DNA from: Streptomyces avicenniae
GTDB taxonomy: Bacteria; Actinomycetota; Actinomycetes; Streptomycetales; Streptomycetaceae
Length of the DNA stretch: 64,000 bases
NCBI RefSeq assembly: GCF_000719135.1
Contig: NZ_JOEK01000006.1
Coordinates: 124,001 to 188,000 of the forward strand
Direction of reading: 5' to 3'
Part shown: piece by piece, positions 1 to 9,155 of the stretch
How positions within the stretch are numbered: position 1 is the stretch's first letter
How the letters are laid out: every line of letters begins with the position of its first letter
Position numbers and translations under genes: made by a program
Notes under the pieces: model-generated
Databases searched by the model: none
Told to the model about the DNA's origin: nothing
The model's input: only the letters and a program-made list of their open reading frames with translations

Positions 1-664
1 CGTTGCACAGGAAGACGACGTCGCCCGCGCAGCGGGTGAGCAGCCGCATCTCGCGGCTCTCGTACGCCTCGGCGGGGACCTCGAAGTGCCCGGCGCGCTC
101 GATGAGGTCGAAGCAGGGCGCGGTGCCGACCGCGTGGCGGCGCAGCGCGACGTACGCCTTCTCGCCGAGCGGGACGCCGCGGGCGCGGTTCAGCGTCTCC
201 TGGACGTAGGAGCGGAAGAAGCGGGCCAGGTTGCCCGCGGCGCGTGTGCGCCAGGCGGCGGACATGCCGAGGGCGCTGCGGCGCCACACGTCGGCGTAGG
301 CGCGGGCGACCGGCGCGTCGAGCGCGGGGGGCGTGCCGGGCGGCTGGGTGGGGATGACGGCGAGCCCGGCCGCGAAGCGGGCCGCCGCCTCCGGGTCGCG
401 GCCCAGGGGCCCGTCGAACTGGTCGTCCAGCGGGAAGCCGAGGCAGACGGCGTCCGTCACGAGGTCGAGGTCGTCGCCCGTGGCGTCCGGATAGGCGTAG
501 GAGGCGAGGTCGGTGAGCCGCCAGTCGCGGTAGCGCCCCAGGGCGGCCTCGCCCGCGACGAGCCCGTGGGCGCGCACCCAGTCCAGGTGGTGGTCCCGCG
601 CCCGGTCGGCCCCCGGGTTGCGGTGGGCGGCAAAGGGCAGGAAGAAACCGATGGTCTGCGGCAT
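1..664 (-). CDS. Class I terpene synthase, 5' part (runs off left edge)
   Basis: The first 221 codons of a leftward gene that continues beyond base 1. It starts at ATG 664 behind an AAGGGGAG ribosome site. The N-terminus (FFLPFAAHRNPGADRARDHH) and the aspartate-rich motif DDQFD at residues 80-84 are the hallmarks of the bacterial terpene synthase family 2, where the motif binds the magnesium cluster holding farnesyl or geranyl diphosphate. The visible part stops at FLCN, which fits the first residue of the second metal motif (ND..S...E). Fold and class are well supported. The cyclised product cannot be told from this part, and I would not guess between pentalenene-, cadinol- or other sesquiterpene types. 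No partner prenyltransferase or P450 is visible to the right. Confidence 0.85.
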   Translation of the reverse strand, partial: MPQTIGFFLPFAAHRNPGADRARDHHLDWVRAHGLVAGEAALGRYRDWRLTDLASYAYPDATGDDLDLVTDAVCLGFPLDDQFDGPLGRDPEAAARFAAGLAVIPTQPPGTPPALDAPVARAYADVWRRSALGMSAAWRTRAAGNLARFFRSYVQETLNRARGVPLGEKAYVALRRHAVGTAPCFDLIERAGHFEVPAEAYESREMRLLTRCAGDVVFLCN

Positions 665-872
665 GGCGAGGCTCCCCTTCTCCACCGGTCCCGCTCGGTG
701 GACACTGCTCGGTCGGCTGCTCGGTCGGCGCTGCGTGGCTGCCCGGTCCGGCTCGCGCGGCGCGCGGGTCCTGCGGGCAGGGCCGAGGTCCGCCGACCGG
801 CACGGCGGAGCGGGGAAGCTCTGCCCTCGGGCACGAGTCCGCAATCCGGGCGGCGGTGATCCTGGCCGAATG

Positions 873-904
873 CCGTAACGGCCGAGCGGTCCCGGCGGTT
901 ACGG
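873..904. promoter_or_regulatory. Inverted repeat in the terpene synthase / nadE divergent gap
   Basis: The 396-bp gap between the divergent terpene synthase and nadE holds no gene I can support. It contains the dyad CCGTAAC (873-879) and GTTACGG (898-904), two perfectly complementary 7-mers with centres 25 bp apart, a plausible operator for the terpene synthase. Function is inference. Confidence 0.3.
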
Positions 905-1047
905 ATGCCACTCCCCCGGATACGGCGCGCGGCGGACGGGCGGCGCGGCGTCACGGCGCGCGTTCGCGGTCGCACGCCGTGGGTACGGCGGAGACGGCCG
1001 GAAACCGCCGAGGCCCCGCCGACCCCCCATTGCGTCACTCGGACGAT

Positions 1048-1061
1048 TACACTCGACCCCG
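1048..1061 (+). promoter_or_regulatory. Probable -10 box giving a leaderless nadE transcript
   Basis: TACACT at 1048-1053 lies seven bases before the GTG at 1061, so the expected transcription start coincides with the start codon. There is no Shine-Dalgarno sequence before this GTG, which fits leaderless translation, common in Streptomyces. No convincing -35 hexamer is seen. Confidence 0.4.
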
Positions 1062-2824
1062 TGCCTCAGCTACGACTTGCTCTCCATCAGATCGACTCCA
1101 CCGTCGGCGATCTGGCCGGCAACGCCGACGCCGTCGTGCGCCGGACCCGGGACGGCGTGGAGCGCGGCGCGCACCTGGTCGCCTTCCCGGAGATGATGCT
1201 GACCGGCTACCCGGTCGAGGACCTGGCGCTGCGTCCCTCGTTCGTCGAGGCCAGCCGGGTCGCGCTGCGCGACCTGGCGGCGCGGCTGCGGGACGAGGGG
1301 CTCGGCGAGGTGCCGGTGGTCCTCGGCTACCTCGACCGGTCGGAGCGGGTGCGCGAGCGCGCGGGCCAGCCCGCCGGTGCGCCGCAGAACGCCGCCGCCG
1401 TGCTGCACCGGGGGGAGGTGGTGCTGACGTTCGCGAAGCACCACCTGCCGAACTACGGGGTGTTCGACGAGTTCCGGTACTTCGTGCCGGGCGACACCAT
1501 GCCGGTGGTGCGCGTGCGCGGCGTGGACGTGGCGCTGGCCATCTGCGAGGACCTGTGGCAGGACGGCGGCCGGGTCCCGGCGGCGCGGGCGGCGGGCGCG
1601 GGCCTGCTGCTGGTGATCAACGCGTCGCCCTACGAGGTGCACAAGGACGACACGCGGCTCGAACTGGTCCGCAAGCGGGCCGGGGAGGCGGGGTGCGCGC
1701 TGGTGTACCTGGCGATGGCCGGGGGGCAGGACGAGCTGGTCTTCGACGGCGACTCGATCGTGGTGGACCGGGGCGGCGCGGTGCTGGCGCGCGGGCCGCA
1801 GTTCGCCGAGGAGTCGATGCTCCTCGACCTGGAGCTGCCTGCCGCGGACGGCGGCCCCTCCTCCGGGCTGACGCACGACGGGCTGCGGATCGAGCACCGC
1901 ACGCTGTCCGCCGAGCCGGTGCCCGCGTACGCGCCGGAGTACCCGGGCGGGCAGGCGGAGCCGCTGGAGGACGCGGAGGAGATGTACCGCGCGCTGGTGA
2001 CGGGCCTCGCGGCGTACGTGCGCAAGAACGGGTTCCGGTCGGTGCTGATCGGGCTGTCGGGCGGGATCGACTCGGCGCTGGTCGCCGCGCTGGCCTGCGA
2101 CGCGGTGGGCGCGGAGAACGTCCACGGGCTCGCGATGCCGTCGCGCTACTCGTCCGAGCACTCCCTCGGCGACGCGGCGGAGCTGGCGCGCCGTACGGGG
2201 CTCGACCTGCGGACCGTGCCGATCGGCCCGATGTTCGACGCGTACATGGCCTCGGTGGAGCTGACCGGCCTGGCGGAGGAGAACCTCCAGTCGCGGCTGC
2301 GCGGCACGCTGCTGATGGCGGTGTCGAACCAGGAGGGCCACCTCGTGCTGGCGCCCGGCAACAAGAGCGAGCTGGCCGTGGGCTACTCGACGCTGTACGG
2401 CGACTCGGTGGGCGCGTACGGCCCGATCAAGGACCTGTACAAGACGGGTGTGTACCAGCTGGCGCGCTGGCGGAACGCGGCGGCGGCCGGGCGGGGCGAG
2501 ACGCCGCCCATCCCGGAGAACTCGATCAGCAAGGCGCCGAGCGCGGAGCTGAGCCCGGGGCAAGTGGACGCGGACTCGCTGCCCGACTACGACGTGCTGG
2601 ACCGCGTGCTGGAGCTGTACGTGGACCGGGACCAGGGGCGCGAGCAGATCATCGCGGCCGGGTTCGACCCCGACCTGGTGACGCGGGTGCTGCGGCTGGT
2701 GGACACCGCCGAGTACAAGCGGCGGCAGTACCCGCCGGGCACGAAGATCTCCCCGAAGGGCTTCGGCAAGGACCGGCGGCTGCCGATCACCAACCGCTGG
2801 CGGGAGGACGGGCGGCCGAACTGA
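1061..2824 (+). CDS. nadE: Glutamine-dependent NAD+ synthetase
   Basis: A 587-residue, two-domain NAD synthetase that amidates nicotinic acid adenine dinucleotide to NAD+ using glutamine. The N-terminal nitrilase-type glutaminase domain has its catalytic triad: Glu44 in FPEMMLTGYP, Lys126 in KHHLPNYG and Cys162 in ICEDLWQDGG. The C-terminal synthetase domain carries the ATP-pyrophosphatase loop SGGIDS near residues 333-338. The length is that of the actinobacterial glutaminase-containing form. I chose GTG 1061 (VPQLRLALHQIDSTVGDLAG) because family homology starts exactly there. The frame is open further upstream, but that stretch is low-complexity Arg/Pro with no family resemblance. It is a stand-alone gene. 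Confidence 0.95.
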   Translation: MPQLRLALHQIDSTVGDLAGNADAVVRRTRDGVERGAHLVAFPEMMLTGYPVEDLALRPSFVEASRVALRDLAARLRDEGLGEVPVVLGYLDRSERVRERAGQPAGAPQNAAAVLHRGEVVLTFAKHHLPNYGVFDEFRYFVPGDTMPVVRVRGVDVALAICEDLWQDGGRVPAARAAGAGLLLVINASPYEVHKDDTRLELVRKRAGEAGCALVYLAMAGGQDELVFDGDSIVVDRGGAVLARGPQFAEESMLLDLELPAADGGPSSGLTHDGLRIEHRTLSAEPVPAYAPEYPGGQAEPLEDAEEMYRALVTGLAAYVRKNGFRSVLIGLSGGIDSALVAALACDAVGAENVHGLAMPSRYSSEHSLGDAAELARRTGLDLRTVPIGPMFDAYMASVELTGLAEENLQSRLRGTLLMAVSNQEGHLVLAPGNKSELAVGYSTLYGDSVGAYGPIKDLYKTGVYQLARWRNAAAAGRGETPPIPENSISKAPSAELSPGQVDADSLPDYDVLDRVLELYVDRDQGREQIIAAGFDPDLVTRVLRLVDTAEYKRRQYPPGTKISPKGFGKDRRLPITNRWREDGRPN

Positions 2825-2883
2825 CCCGGGTGCGGGACGCCGCGGCGCTGCGGGGGCACGCCGCGGCGGGGTGGGGCGTCCGG

Positions 2884-3471
2884 TCAGAAGCCGGGCGCCC
2901 CCCAGACCGGGAACCAGCGGGTGAGGTCCGACTCGATGCGCAGGTCGTCGGCGAGCAGTCCGCGGATGCGCAGTTCCAGGGCGTTGTCCCTGCGCTCCTC
3001 CGTGCCGGGCAGCGGGGCGAAGGGGTAGAACGTGCCGCGTTTGTAGAGGTAGACGAGGCCGAGGGGCGCGGCGTCGGCGGCGGCGCGGAAGCCGATCATG
3101 GAGCAGAGCAGCTGCGGCCCGAACCCGGAGTCCTGGAGCTGGGTGTTGACGGCGTGCAGGTCGTTGACGAGCGAGGCGACGTCGCCCGGCGCGTGCCGGG
3201 CGAGCACCCAGGTGTAGCCGTACGAGTCCTGGCTGAACTCGACGGGGGTGTCGCCCGTGGCGGTGTCGGCGTCGAGGAGCTGCCGCACCTCGTCCCGCAC
3301 CCGGTCGAAGGCGCCGCCCTCGACGCTGGCGAAGCAGACGGAGCCGAGCCCGGTCGGCACGAAGCCGGCGGCAGCCTCCAGCGTGACGGCGGCCGAGGGC
3401 ACGGCGAACAGCTGGTCGAGGTCGGGCCTGACGGGTTTGCTGCGGCCCAGGATCACGTCGAGGAAGCCCAT
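2884..3471 (-). CDS. pspAB: PspA-associated protein PspAB
   Basis: A 195-residue soluble protein (MGFLDVILGRSKPVRPDLDQ start, RWFPVWGAPGF end) of the conserved actinobacterial family found beside htpX and linked to the phage-shock protein PspA. Its biochemical role is unknown; the family name comes from genomic association with membrane-stress proteins. It lies 67 bp downstream of and in the same direction as htpX, so the two probably form an operon in which an M48 membrane protease and PspAB act in envelope stress. No signal peptide or membrane segment is visible. Confidence 0.8.
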   Translation of the reverse strand: MGFLDVILGRSKPVRPDLDQLFAVPSAAVTLEAAAGFVPTGLGSVCFASVEGGAFDRVRDEVRQLLDADTATGDTPVEFSQDSYGYTWVLARHAPGDVASLVNDLHAVNTQLQDSGFGPQLLCSMIGFRAAADAAPLGLVYLYKRGTFYPFAPLPGTEERRDNALELRIRGLLADDLRIESDLTRWFPVWGAPGF

Positions 3472-3538
3472 GGGACGCCTCTCGGTCGGACGGTGGGGCG
3501 GGTGCGGCCCGGCCGGGCGGCCGAGGCGGCGGGCGGTG

Positions 3539-4432
3539 TCACGGCCGTCCCAGCTCGCCGGAGAGCCGCGCGAGGCGGTCCAGCCGCTGCTGGAGCGTGG
3601 GGTGCGAGGAGAGCAGCCTGCTCAGGCTCTCGCCGGTGACGGCCGGGGCGAAGAAGAAGGCGTTGAACGGCTCGGCCTGCCGCAGGTCGCGGGTGGGTAT
3701 GCGCGCCATCTGCCCCGACACCTTGGTCAGCGCCGACGCCAGGGCCGAGGGGCGGCCCGTCAGCAGCGCCCCGGCACGGTCGGCGGACAGCTCGCGGTAG
3801 CGGGAGAGCAGCCGGGTGAGCAGGAAGCTGATCACGTAGACGACGGCGCTGACCAGCGGTATCAGGATGAACGCGAGGTTCTGGTTGTTCCTGGACCGGC
3901 CGAGGCCCGTCCACAGGGCCATCCGGGTGATCAGCCCGGCGAGGACGCCGAGGAACCCGGCGATGGTCATGACGGCCACGTCGCGGTGCGCGACGTGCGA
4001 CAGCTCGTGCGCGAGCACGCCCTCCAGTTCGTCGGGCTCCAGGCGGCGCAGCAGCCCGGTCGTGGCGCAGACCAGGGACTTCTTCTGGCTGCGCCCGGTG
4101 GCGAAGGCGTTGGGCACGTCGGTGCGGGCGATGGCCACGCGCGGCTTCGGCATGTCGGCCAGGGCGCACAGCCGGTCCACGGCGCCGTGCAGCTCGGGGG
4201 CCTCCTGCGGCGTGACCTCGCGGGCGCCCATGCTGAAGGCGGCTATGCGGTCGCTGAACCAGAACTGGGCGACGAACACCGCCCCGGCGATCAGCACGAT
4301 CAGCGGCCACGCCTTGCCGAGGGCGACGATCAGCACGCCGACGATGACGACGTAGAGCAGCCCGAGGAGGAACATGGTGAGCACCATGCGGTTCGTGAGC
4401 CCCCGGTCGGGGGCGAAGCGGGTACGCGCCAT
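3539..4432 (-). CDS. htpX: Zinc metalloprotease HtpX (M48)
   Basis: A 297-residue membrane metalloprotease of the HtpX branch of M48. Two membrane segments (about residues 17-37 and 42-60) precede a cytosolic catalytic domain with the zinc motif HELSH at 142-146. Two further hydrophobic stretches follow (IAGFLGVLAG and FILIPLVSAVVYVISFLLT), and the third zinc ligand is the Glu in YRELSADRAG. HtpX enzymes degrade misfolded membrane proteins at the inner face of the membrane. It is first in a pair with pspAB. The upstream 200 bp hold its promoter and that of nothing else I can identify. Confidence 0.92.
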   Translation of the reverse strand: MARTRFAPDRGLTNRMVLTMFLLGLLYVVIVGVLIVALGKAWPLIVLIAGAVFVAQFWFSDRIAAFSMGAREVTPQEAPELHGAVDRLCALADMPKPRVAIARTDVPNAFATGRSQKKSLVCATTGLLRRLEPDELEGVLAHELSHVAHRDVAVMTIAGFLGVLAGLITRMALWTGLGRSRNNQNLAFILIPLVSAVVYVISFLLTRLLSRYRELSADRAGALLTGRPSALASALTKVSGQMARIPTRDLRQAEPFNAFFFAPAVTGESLSRLLSSHPTLQQRLDRLARLSGELGRP

Positions 4433-4634
4433 GCTCTCTCGTCTCCTCCCGGTGCCGAGCGGTCCGGCACCGCTGCTCCTGGGCCACCGCCGTCCCTCGG
4501 CTGCCCTGCCACCTCAAACGTAAGGCAGTCCGCATAAAAGCGGCGGAAGGAACTGTTCGGTCGCAAGAGGCGCGGGACGGACACGCGCCGTGGCGCGGAC
4601 GGAGCGGACGGAGCAGGCGGCGTACGGCCCGCGG

Positions 4635-5666
4635 TCAGGGGTTCACGCGGGCGGCGACCGGCAGGTGGTCGCTCCCGGTGCCCGGCAGCGTCCAGGAGGA
4701 GACCGGCTCCAGCTCGCGCACGAGGATCTGGTCGATCCTGGCCATCGGGAAGGCCGCGGGCCAGGAGAAGCCGAACCCGGCGCCCGCCGCGCCCTGGGTG
4801 GAGCGCAGCTGGGACGTGAGCGGGGCGAGGGCGCCGTCGTTCATCGTGCCGTTGAGGTCGCCGAGGAGGATCGCGCGTTCCTCGTCCTCCGCGGCGACGG
4901 CCCGGCCCAGCATCTCGGCGGCCACGTCGCGCTGCTCGGCGGTGAACCCGGCCCTGAACTGCACGCGCACCGAAGGGAGATGCGCGACGAAGACGGCGAC
5001 GTCCCCGAAGTCGGTGCTGACGGTGGTCCGCATCGCGCGCGTCCAGCCCATGCCGATGTCCACCGGCTCGCTCTCGCCCAGCGGGTCGCGGCTCCACAGC
5101 CCGACCGTGCCCTGCACCGCGTGGTACGGGTACGCGGCGGCGAGGGCCTCCTCGTACGCCCCGACCGTGTCCTGCGGGAGCTCCTGGAGAGCGATGAGGT
5201 CGGCGTCGGACGCGGCGAGCTGCCGCGCCGTGCCGGACGGGTCGGTGTTGTCGGCGTCCACGTTGTGGCTGACGACCATGAGGGCCCCGCCGCCGCCCGT
5301 CTTGTCGAGCAGCAGGCCGCCGAAGAGGTTCAGCCAGACCAGGAGCGGCACGAGCAGGGCGGCCACGGCCGTCAGCGAGCGCCGCAGCACGGCGCACAGC
5401 ACGAGCACCGGCAGGGCGAGCCCGACCCACGGCAGGAACGTCTGGAGGAGGCTGCCGAGGTTGCCGATACGGTTCGGCACGCGGGAGTGCAGGAGCATCG
5501 GCAGCGCGAGCGCCAGCGCGAACCCGGCGGGCCACCAGCCGCGGCGCCAGCGCCCCGTCCGGTCGCTCCAGCGGGCCTTCGCCGGTCCACCGGACCCGTC
5601 AGCGGGCTCGCCGTCTCCCCCGGCGCCCTGTCCCTGCTGCGTCCCGGAGGTGTCCACGCGTGCCAT
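4635..5666 (-). CDS. Membrane-anchored endonuclease/exonuclease/phosphatase (EEP) family protein
   Basis: A 343-residue protein with a charged N-terminus, about three membrane segments between residues 45 and 120, then an extracytoplasmic EEP (DNase I-like) domain. The EEP signatures are VSHNVDADN, the catalytic Glu of LIALQELPQ, GDLNGTMND and the C-terminal GSDHLPV (Asp-His pair). Proteins with this architecture are common in Streptomyces. The substrate, nucleic acid or a phosphoester lipid, is not known. It sits between htpX and panB on the opposite strand to panB. Family is firm, specific activity open. Confidence 0.85.
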   Translation of the reverse strand: MARVDTSGTQQGQGAGGDGEPADGSGGPAKARWSDRTGRWRRGWWPAGFALALALPMLLHSRVPNRIGNLGSLLQTFLPWVGLALPVLVLCAVLRRSLTAVAALLVPLLVWLNLFGGLLLDKTGGGGALMVVSHNVDADNTDPSGTARQLAASDADLIALQELPQDTVGAYEEALAAAYPYHAVQGTVGLWSRDPLGESEPVDIGMGWTRAMRTTVSTDFGDVAVFVAHLPSVRVQFRAGFTAEQRDVAAEMLGRAVAAEDEERAILLGDLNGTMNDGALAPLTSQLRSTQGAAGAGFGFSWPAAFPMARIDQILVRELEPVSSWTLPGTGSDHLPVAARVNP

Positions 5667-5925
5667 CCACTGCCCTCGCTGCCCGTCGTGCTGTCCGCCC
5701 GGACCCTACGCGAGCCCCGGCTGCGTCGCAGCACAAGACGGTCACGGCGGTGCTCGGGGTTCCGTTATATCAGCCGTACCAGGGCGCGCAGTTGTCGGAG
5801 GCGGGCGTGCGGGAGCGGCCCCCGCGCGACCCCCCTTCCGGGCACCGGCGGACGGTGCGACGATGGAAAGCGATCCGGGGACGCCATCCGTGGCGCTTCG
5901 AGACGACATGGACAGGAGCAGCGTG

Positions 5926-6807
5926 ATGACGCAGCACACGCCTGCCGGGGCGCCGGCCGACCGGCCCGCGACACCGGCCCTCTACGGCGGCAAGGGCAGC
6001 CGCCGGGTGACCGTACGTGACGTCGCCGCCGCCAAGGCGCGCGGCGAGAAGTGGCCGATGCTGACCGCGTACGACGCGATGACGGCCTCGGTGTTCGACG
6101 AGGCGGGCATCCCCGTGATGCTCGTCGGCGACTCGATGGGCAACGCGCACCTGGGCTACGACAGCACGGTCCCGGTGACCCTCGAACAGATGACGATGCT
6201 GTCGGCGGCCGTGGTGCGCGGCACGCGGCGGGCGCTGATCGTCGCGGACCTGCCGTTCGGTTCGTACCAGGAGAGCGCGACGCAGGCCCTGCGCAGCGCG
6301 ACGCACCTGGTCAAGGAGGCCGGGGTCGGCGCGGTGAAGCTGGAGGGCGGCGAGCGGTCCGCCGACCAGATCAGGCTGCTCGTCGAGGCGGGCATCCCGG
6401 TGATGGCGCACGTGGGCCTGACGCCGCAGTCCGTGCACGCGTTCGGGGGCCACCCGGTGCAGGGGCGCGGCGAGGAGGCGGCGCACCAGTTGCTGCGGGA
6501 CGCGAAGGCCGTGCAGGACGCGGGCGCGTTCGCCGTGGTGCTCGAACTGGTGACGGCGGAGCTGGCGGCCGAGGTCACCCGCAGTCTGCACATCCCGACC
6601 GTGGGCATCGGCGCGGGGCCCGACTGTGACGCGCAGGTCCTGGTGTGGACGGACATGGCCGGGATGACGGAGTGGCCCGGCGGCCGGACGCCGCGCTTCG
6701 TGAAGGAGTACGCGCAGCTGCGGACGGCGCTCGGCCGGGCGGCGCGGTCGTTCGCCGAGGACGTGGTCGGCGGCACGTACCCGGCCGAGGAGCACAGCTT
6801 CCACTGA
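5926..6807 (+). CDS. panB: 3-methyl-2-oxobutanoate hydroxymethyltransferase
   Basis: Ketopantoate hydroxymethyltransferase, the first committed step of pantothenate and coenzyme A synthesis, transferring a hydroxymethyl group from methylene-tetrahydrofolate to ketoisovalerate. The 293-residue TIM barrel shows the family signatures MLTAYDAMTA, MLVGDSMGNAHLGYDST (metal-binding Asp) and VKLEGG. GIPVMAHVGLTPQ and VGIGAGPDCDAQVLVWTDM follow. ATG 5926 is chosen because AGGAG lies seven bases upstream; GTG 5923 is an alternative in the same frame. The other pan genes are not in the window. A strong hairpin follows the stop. Confidence 0.95.
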   Translation: MTQHTPAGAPADRPATPALYGGKGSRRVTVRDVAAAKARGEKWPMLTAYDAMTASVFDEAGIPVMLVGDSMGNAHLGYDSTVPVTLEQMTMLSAAVVRGTRRALIVADLPFGSYQESATQALRSATHLVKEAGVGAVKLEGGERSADQIRLLVEAGIPVMAHVGLTPQSVHAFGGHPVQGRGEEAAHQLLRDAKAVQDAGAFAVVLELVTAELAAEVTRSLHIPTVGIGAGPDCDAQVLVWTDMAGMTEWPGGRTPRFVKEYAQLRTALGRAARSFAEDVVGGTYPAEEHSFH

Positions 6808-6826
6808 GCCGTCGGCCGCCCGGCCG

Positions 6827-6856
6827 CCGCCCGGCCCCGGCGCGGGGGCCGGGCGG
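6827..6856. terminator. Hairpin terminator between convergent panB and 6872-7105
   Basis: CCGCCCGGCCCC (6827-6838) and GGGGCCGGGCGG (6845-6856) are perfect 12-bp complements around a six-base loop. The position between two convergent genes suggests a bidirectional terminator of the U-less type usual in Streptomyces. Confidence 0.6.
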
Positions 6857-6871
6857 TGCCGCCTGGGCGTG

Positions 6872-7105
6872 TCAGACGGGCCCTGGGGCCTTCGCGCGGC
6901 GCAGGTAGTACCAGCCCATGTTGGACGCCAGGCCCGCCAGCGGGATCCAGATGAGGCCGAACCAGTTGCCCCGGGCGAAGGACAGCACGGCGGCGGCGAC
7001 CGTCAGCACGAGGACGAGCAGGGCGTAACCGGCCAGGCGACGGGCGCGGCGTGCCGCCGCGGCGGCGGCGGCCGGGTCGCTGGGCGCGGGGGCGGCGGGG
7101 GGCAT
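6872..7105 (-). CDS. Small two-TM membrane protein
   Basis: A 77-residue protein. After an Ala/Arg-rich cytosolic start there are two membrane segments (about 26-42 and 48-66, the second [20 protein letters not shown]) and a short basic tail ending AKAPGPV. ATG 7105 is preceded by CGGAGCC. It lies 50 bp downstream of the F420 reductase gene on the same strand and may share its transcript. I do not recognise a named family. Confidence 0.65.
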   Translation of the reverse strand: MPPAAPAPSDPAAAAAAARRARRLAGYALLVLVLTVAAAVLSFARGNWFGLIWIPLAGLASNMGWYYLRRAKAPGPV

Positions 7106-7155
7106 GGGGCGGCTCCGTGGTCGGGGCGGGTGGTACGGGCGGGGCGGCCGGGCGG

Positions 7156-7842
7156 TCAGACGTCGGTGACGCGGAGCCCGGCGTGGGCCTTGTAACGGCG
7201 GTTGGTCGAGATCAGGTTGGCGACCAGCGACTCGACCTGGTGCGCGTTGCGCAGGCGCCCGGCGAAGATGCCGCGCATCCCGGGGATGCGCCCGGCGAGC
7301 GCCTGGACGATCTCGCAGTCGGCACGCTTCTCGCCCAGGACCATCACGTCGGTGTCGATCTTCTCGACGGCGGGGTCCTGGAGGAGGACGGCCGAGAGGT
7401 GGTGGAACGCGGCGGTGACCCGGGAGTCGGGCAGGAGGGCTGCGGCCTGCTGGGCGGCGCTGCCCTCGTCGGGGACGAGCGCGTAGGCGCCCTGCTTGTC
7501 GAAGCCGAGCGGGTTGACGCAGTCCACGACGAGCTTGCCCGCCAGCTCGGTGCGCAGGCTCTCCAGGGTGGCCCGGTGGCCGTCCCAGGGGACGGCGACG
7601 ATCACGACGTCGCTCTCCCTGGCACAGGCCGCGTTGTCGAGTCCGCGCACGCCGTGGCCGATCTCCTCGGCCGCCGTGGCGGCGCGGTCGGCGGCGCGGG
7701 AGCCGATGACGACCGGCTGGCCCGCGCGGGCCAGCCGGTAGGCGAGTCCCCTTCCCTGGTCTCCGGTGCCGCCGAGCACGCCGACGACGAGGTGGGAGAC
7801 GTCCGGGAGGTCCCAGGGGTCCTTGGGTGTGGTCGCAGTCAT
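7156..7842 (-). CDS. npdG: F420-dependent NADP+ reductase (Fno/NpdG type)
   Basis: A 228-residue enzyme that moves hydride between NADPH and the deazaflavin F420, supplying F420H2 to reductases in actinomycetes. The N-terminal Rossmann fold shows [20 protein letters not shown], where the loop GGTGDQG is characteristic, followed by [11 protein letters not shown] for NADP phosphate recognition. Further family blocks are [37 protein letters not shown] and [12 protein letters not shown]. It is followed by a small membrane protein gene and preceded by a short hypothetical gene, all on the minus strand. Confidence 0.9.
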   Translation of the reverse strand: MTATTPKDPWDLPDVSHLVVGVLGGTGDQGRGLAYRLARAGQPVVIGSRAADRAATAAEEIGHGVRGLDNAACARESDVVIVAVPWDGHRATLESLRTELAGKLVVDCVNPLGFDKQGAYALVPDEGSAAQQAAALLPDSRVTAAFHHLSAVLLQDPAVEKIDTDVMVLGEKRADCEIVQALAGRIPGMRGIFAGRLRNAHQVESLVANLISTNRRYKAHAGLRVTDV

Positions 7843-7887
7843 GGGGAAATCCTCCCACCGTGCCGGGCACGGTGGTCGGCGGGGCGG

Positions 7888-8205
7888 CTACCCGTCGCCG
7901 TGGGCGCCGCCGCCGTCGAAGCCGCCGCCGAAGCCGCCGTCACCGGGGTGGTGGCCGCCGTGGTCGGGGCGGTCGCCGTCCGGGTCCGGGTCGTTCCAGC
8001 GCGCGTCGTTGCGCCAGTTCTCGTTCCGCTCGCGCGCCAGGTCCATGGCGTGCTCGGCGTCGGCGCGGGTGGGGTAGGGGCCGAGGCGGTCCTTGGCCGG
8101 GCAGTCGGGGCCTTCCTCGACCTGCTCGTGCCGCAGGCAGAAGAACCACTCGCCCTCACGCCCTGTGGCCGTTTTCCTGAAGATGCGTCCGAAGTTGGGG
8201 GCCAT
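7888..8205 (-). CDS. Conserved small hypothetical protein
   Basis: A 105-residue soluble protein. Residues 1-70 look folded ([20 protein letters not shown], then [20 protein letters not shown]), with two cysteines. The tail from about residue 75 is Asp/Gly/His-rich and probably disordered. The [12 protein letters not shown] block resembles small actinobacterial proteins that bring two strands together around a helix, but I cannot name a domain. It diverges from map with a 33-bp gap, so the promoters overlap. Confidence 0.6.
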   Translation of the reverse strand: MAPNFGRIFRKTATGREGEWFFCLRHEQVEEGPDCPAKDRLGPYPTRADAEHAMDLARERNENWRNDARWNDPDPDGDRPDHGGHHPGDGGFGGGFDGGGAHGDG

Positions 8206-8225
8206 TCCCTCATCCTGCCCGCCCG

Positions 8226-8239
8226 TAGACTCCCATGCA
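8226..8239 (+). promoter_or_regulatory. -10 box for probable leaderless map transcript
   Basis: TAGACT (8226-8231) sits eight bases before the ATG of map at 8239 and no ribosome-binding sequence lies between. Transcription would begin at or one base before the start codon, as in a leaderless mRNA. Confidence 0.4.
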
Positions 8240-9105
8240 TGTCTGGCCAGTCTCTTCTTGTCCCCGGCACGCTCTCGCCGCCACGCTCCGTCCCCCCGGC
8301 CGTCCCGCGCCCCGAGTACGTGGGCCGCAAGGCGCCCGCGCCGTACAGAGGTCCCCACGTGCAGGACGCGGAGACGATCGCGCGGATGCGGGAGGCGGGG
8401 CGGATCGCCGCGCGGGCGATGGCGGAGGCGGCGCGGCACATCGCGCCAGGCGTGACGACGGACTCGCTGGACGCGGTGGCCCACGCCTACCTGTGCGACC
8501 ACGGCGCGTACCCCTCGACGCTCGGCTACCGGGGCTTCCCCAAGTCGCTGTGCACATCGGTGAACGAGGTCATCTGCCACGGCATCCCCGACTCCACGGT
8601 GCTGAACGAGGGTGACATCGTCAACCTGGACGTCACCGCGTTCGTCGGCGGCGTGCACGGCGACACCAACGCGACGTACCTCGTGGGCGGCGAGGAGGCC
8701 GTGGACGAGGAGTCGCGGCTGCTGGTGGAGCGCACCCGCGAGGCGCTGGACCGGGCGATCAAGGCCGTCCGTCCCGGCCGCCGCATCAACGTGATCGGCC
8801 GCGTCATCGAGGCGTACGCCCGGCGCTTCGGCTACGGCGTGGTGCGGGATTTCACCGGTCACGGCATCAACACGGCGTTCCACTCGGGCCTGATCGTCCC
8901 GCACTACGACGACCCGGACGCGACGACCGAACTGGTCCCCGGCATGACGTTCACCATCGAGCCGATGCTGACGCTGGGCACGCACGAGTGGGAGATGTGG
9001 CCGGACAACTGGACCGTCGTCACCCGGGACCTCCGGCGCACGGCCCAGTTCGAGCACACGCTGGTGGTGACGGACGGCGGCGCCGAGGTCCTGACGCTGC
9101 CCTGA
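8239..9105 (+). CDS. map: Methionine aminopeptidase type I
   Basis: Removes the initiator methionine from nascent proteins. The 288-residue protein has the pita-bread fold ligands: Asp in VNLDVTAF, Asp in HGDTNATY, His in DFTGHGIN, Glu in TFTIEPML and Glu in QFEHTLVV. It also has the family start [17 protein letters not shown] roughly 40-residue N-terminal extension ([20 protein letters not shown] onward) containing a PxxPxPEYVGR-like linker is typical of the actinobacterial second map gene. ATG 8239 fits the promoter spacing; ATG 8235 is in another frame. Confidence 0.93.
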   Translation: MSGQSLLVPGTLSPPRSVPPAVPRPEYVGRKAPAPYRGPHVQDAETIARMREAGRIAARAMAEAARHIAPGVTTDSLDAVAHAYLCDHGAYPSTLGYRGFPKSLCTSVNEVICHGIPDSTVLNEGDIVNLDVTAFVGGVHGDTNATYLVGGEEAVDEESRLLVERTREALDRAIKAVRPGRRINVIGRVIEAYARRFGYGVVRDFTGHGINTAFHSGLIVPHYDDPDATTELVPGMTFTIEPMLTLGTHEWEMWPDNWTVVTRDLRRTAQFEHTLVVTDGGAEVLTLP

Positions 9106-9155
9106 GGCGCGGGGCACGGGGCGCGCGGGGCCGCCACGGAATGGACACAACCTTG

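Noticed and set aside
856..3639. A 927-codon open frame on the plus strand over nadE and pspAB
   Set aside because: It is the shadow frame of nadE: Arg/Gly/Ala-rich, no family resemblance, and crosses the real genes on both strands. GC-rich third positions keep such frames open.
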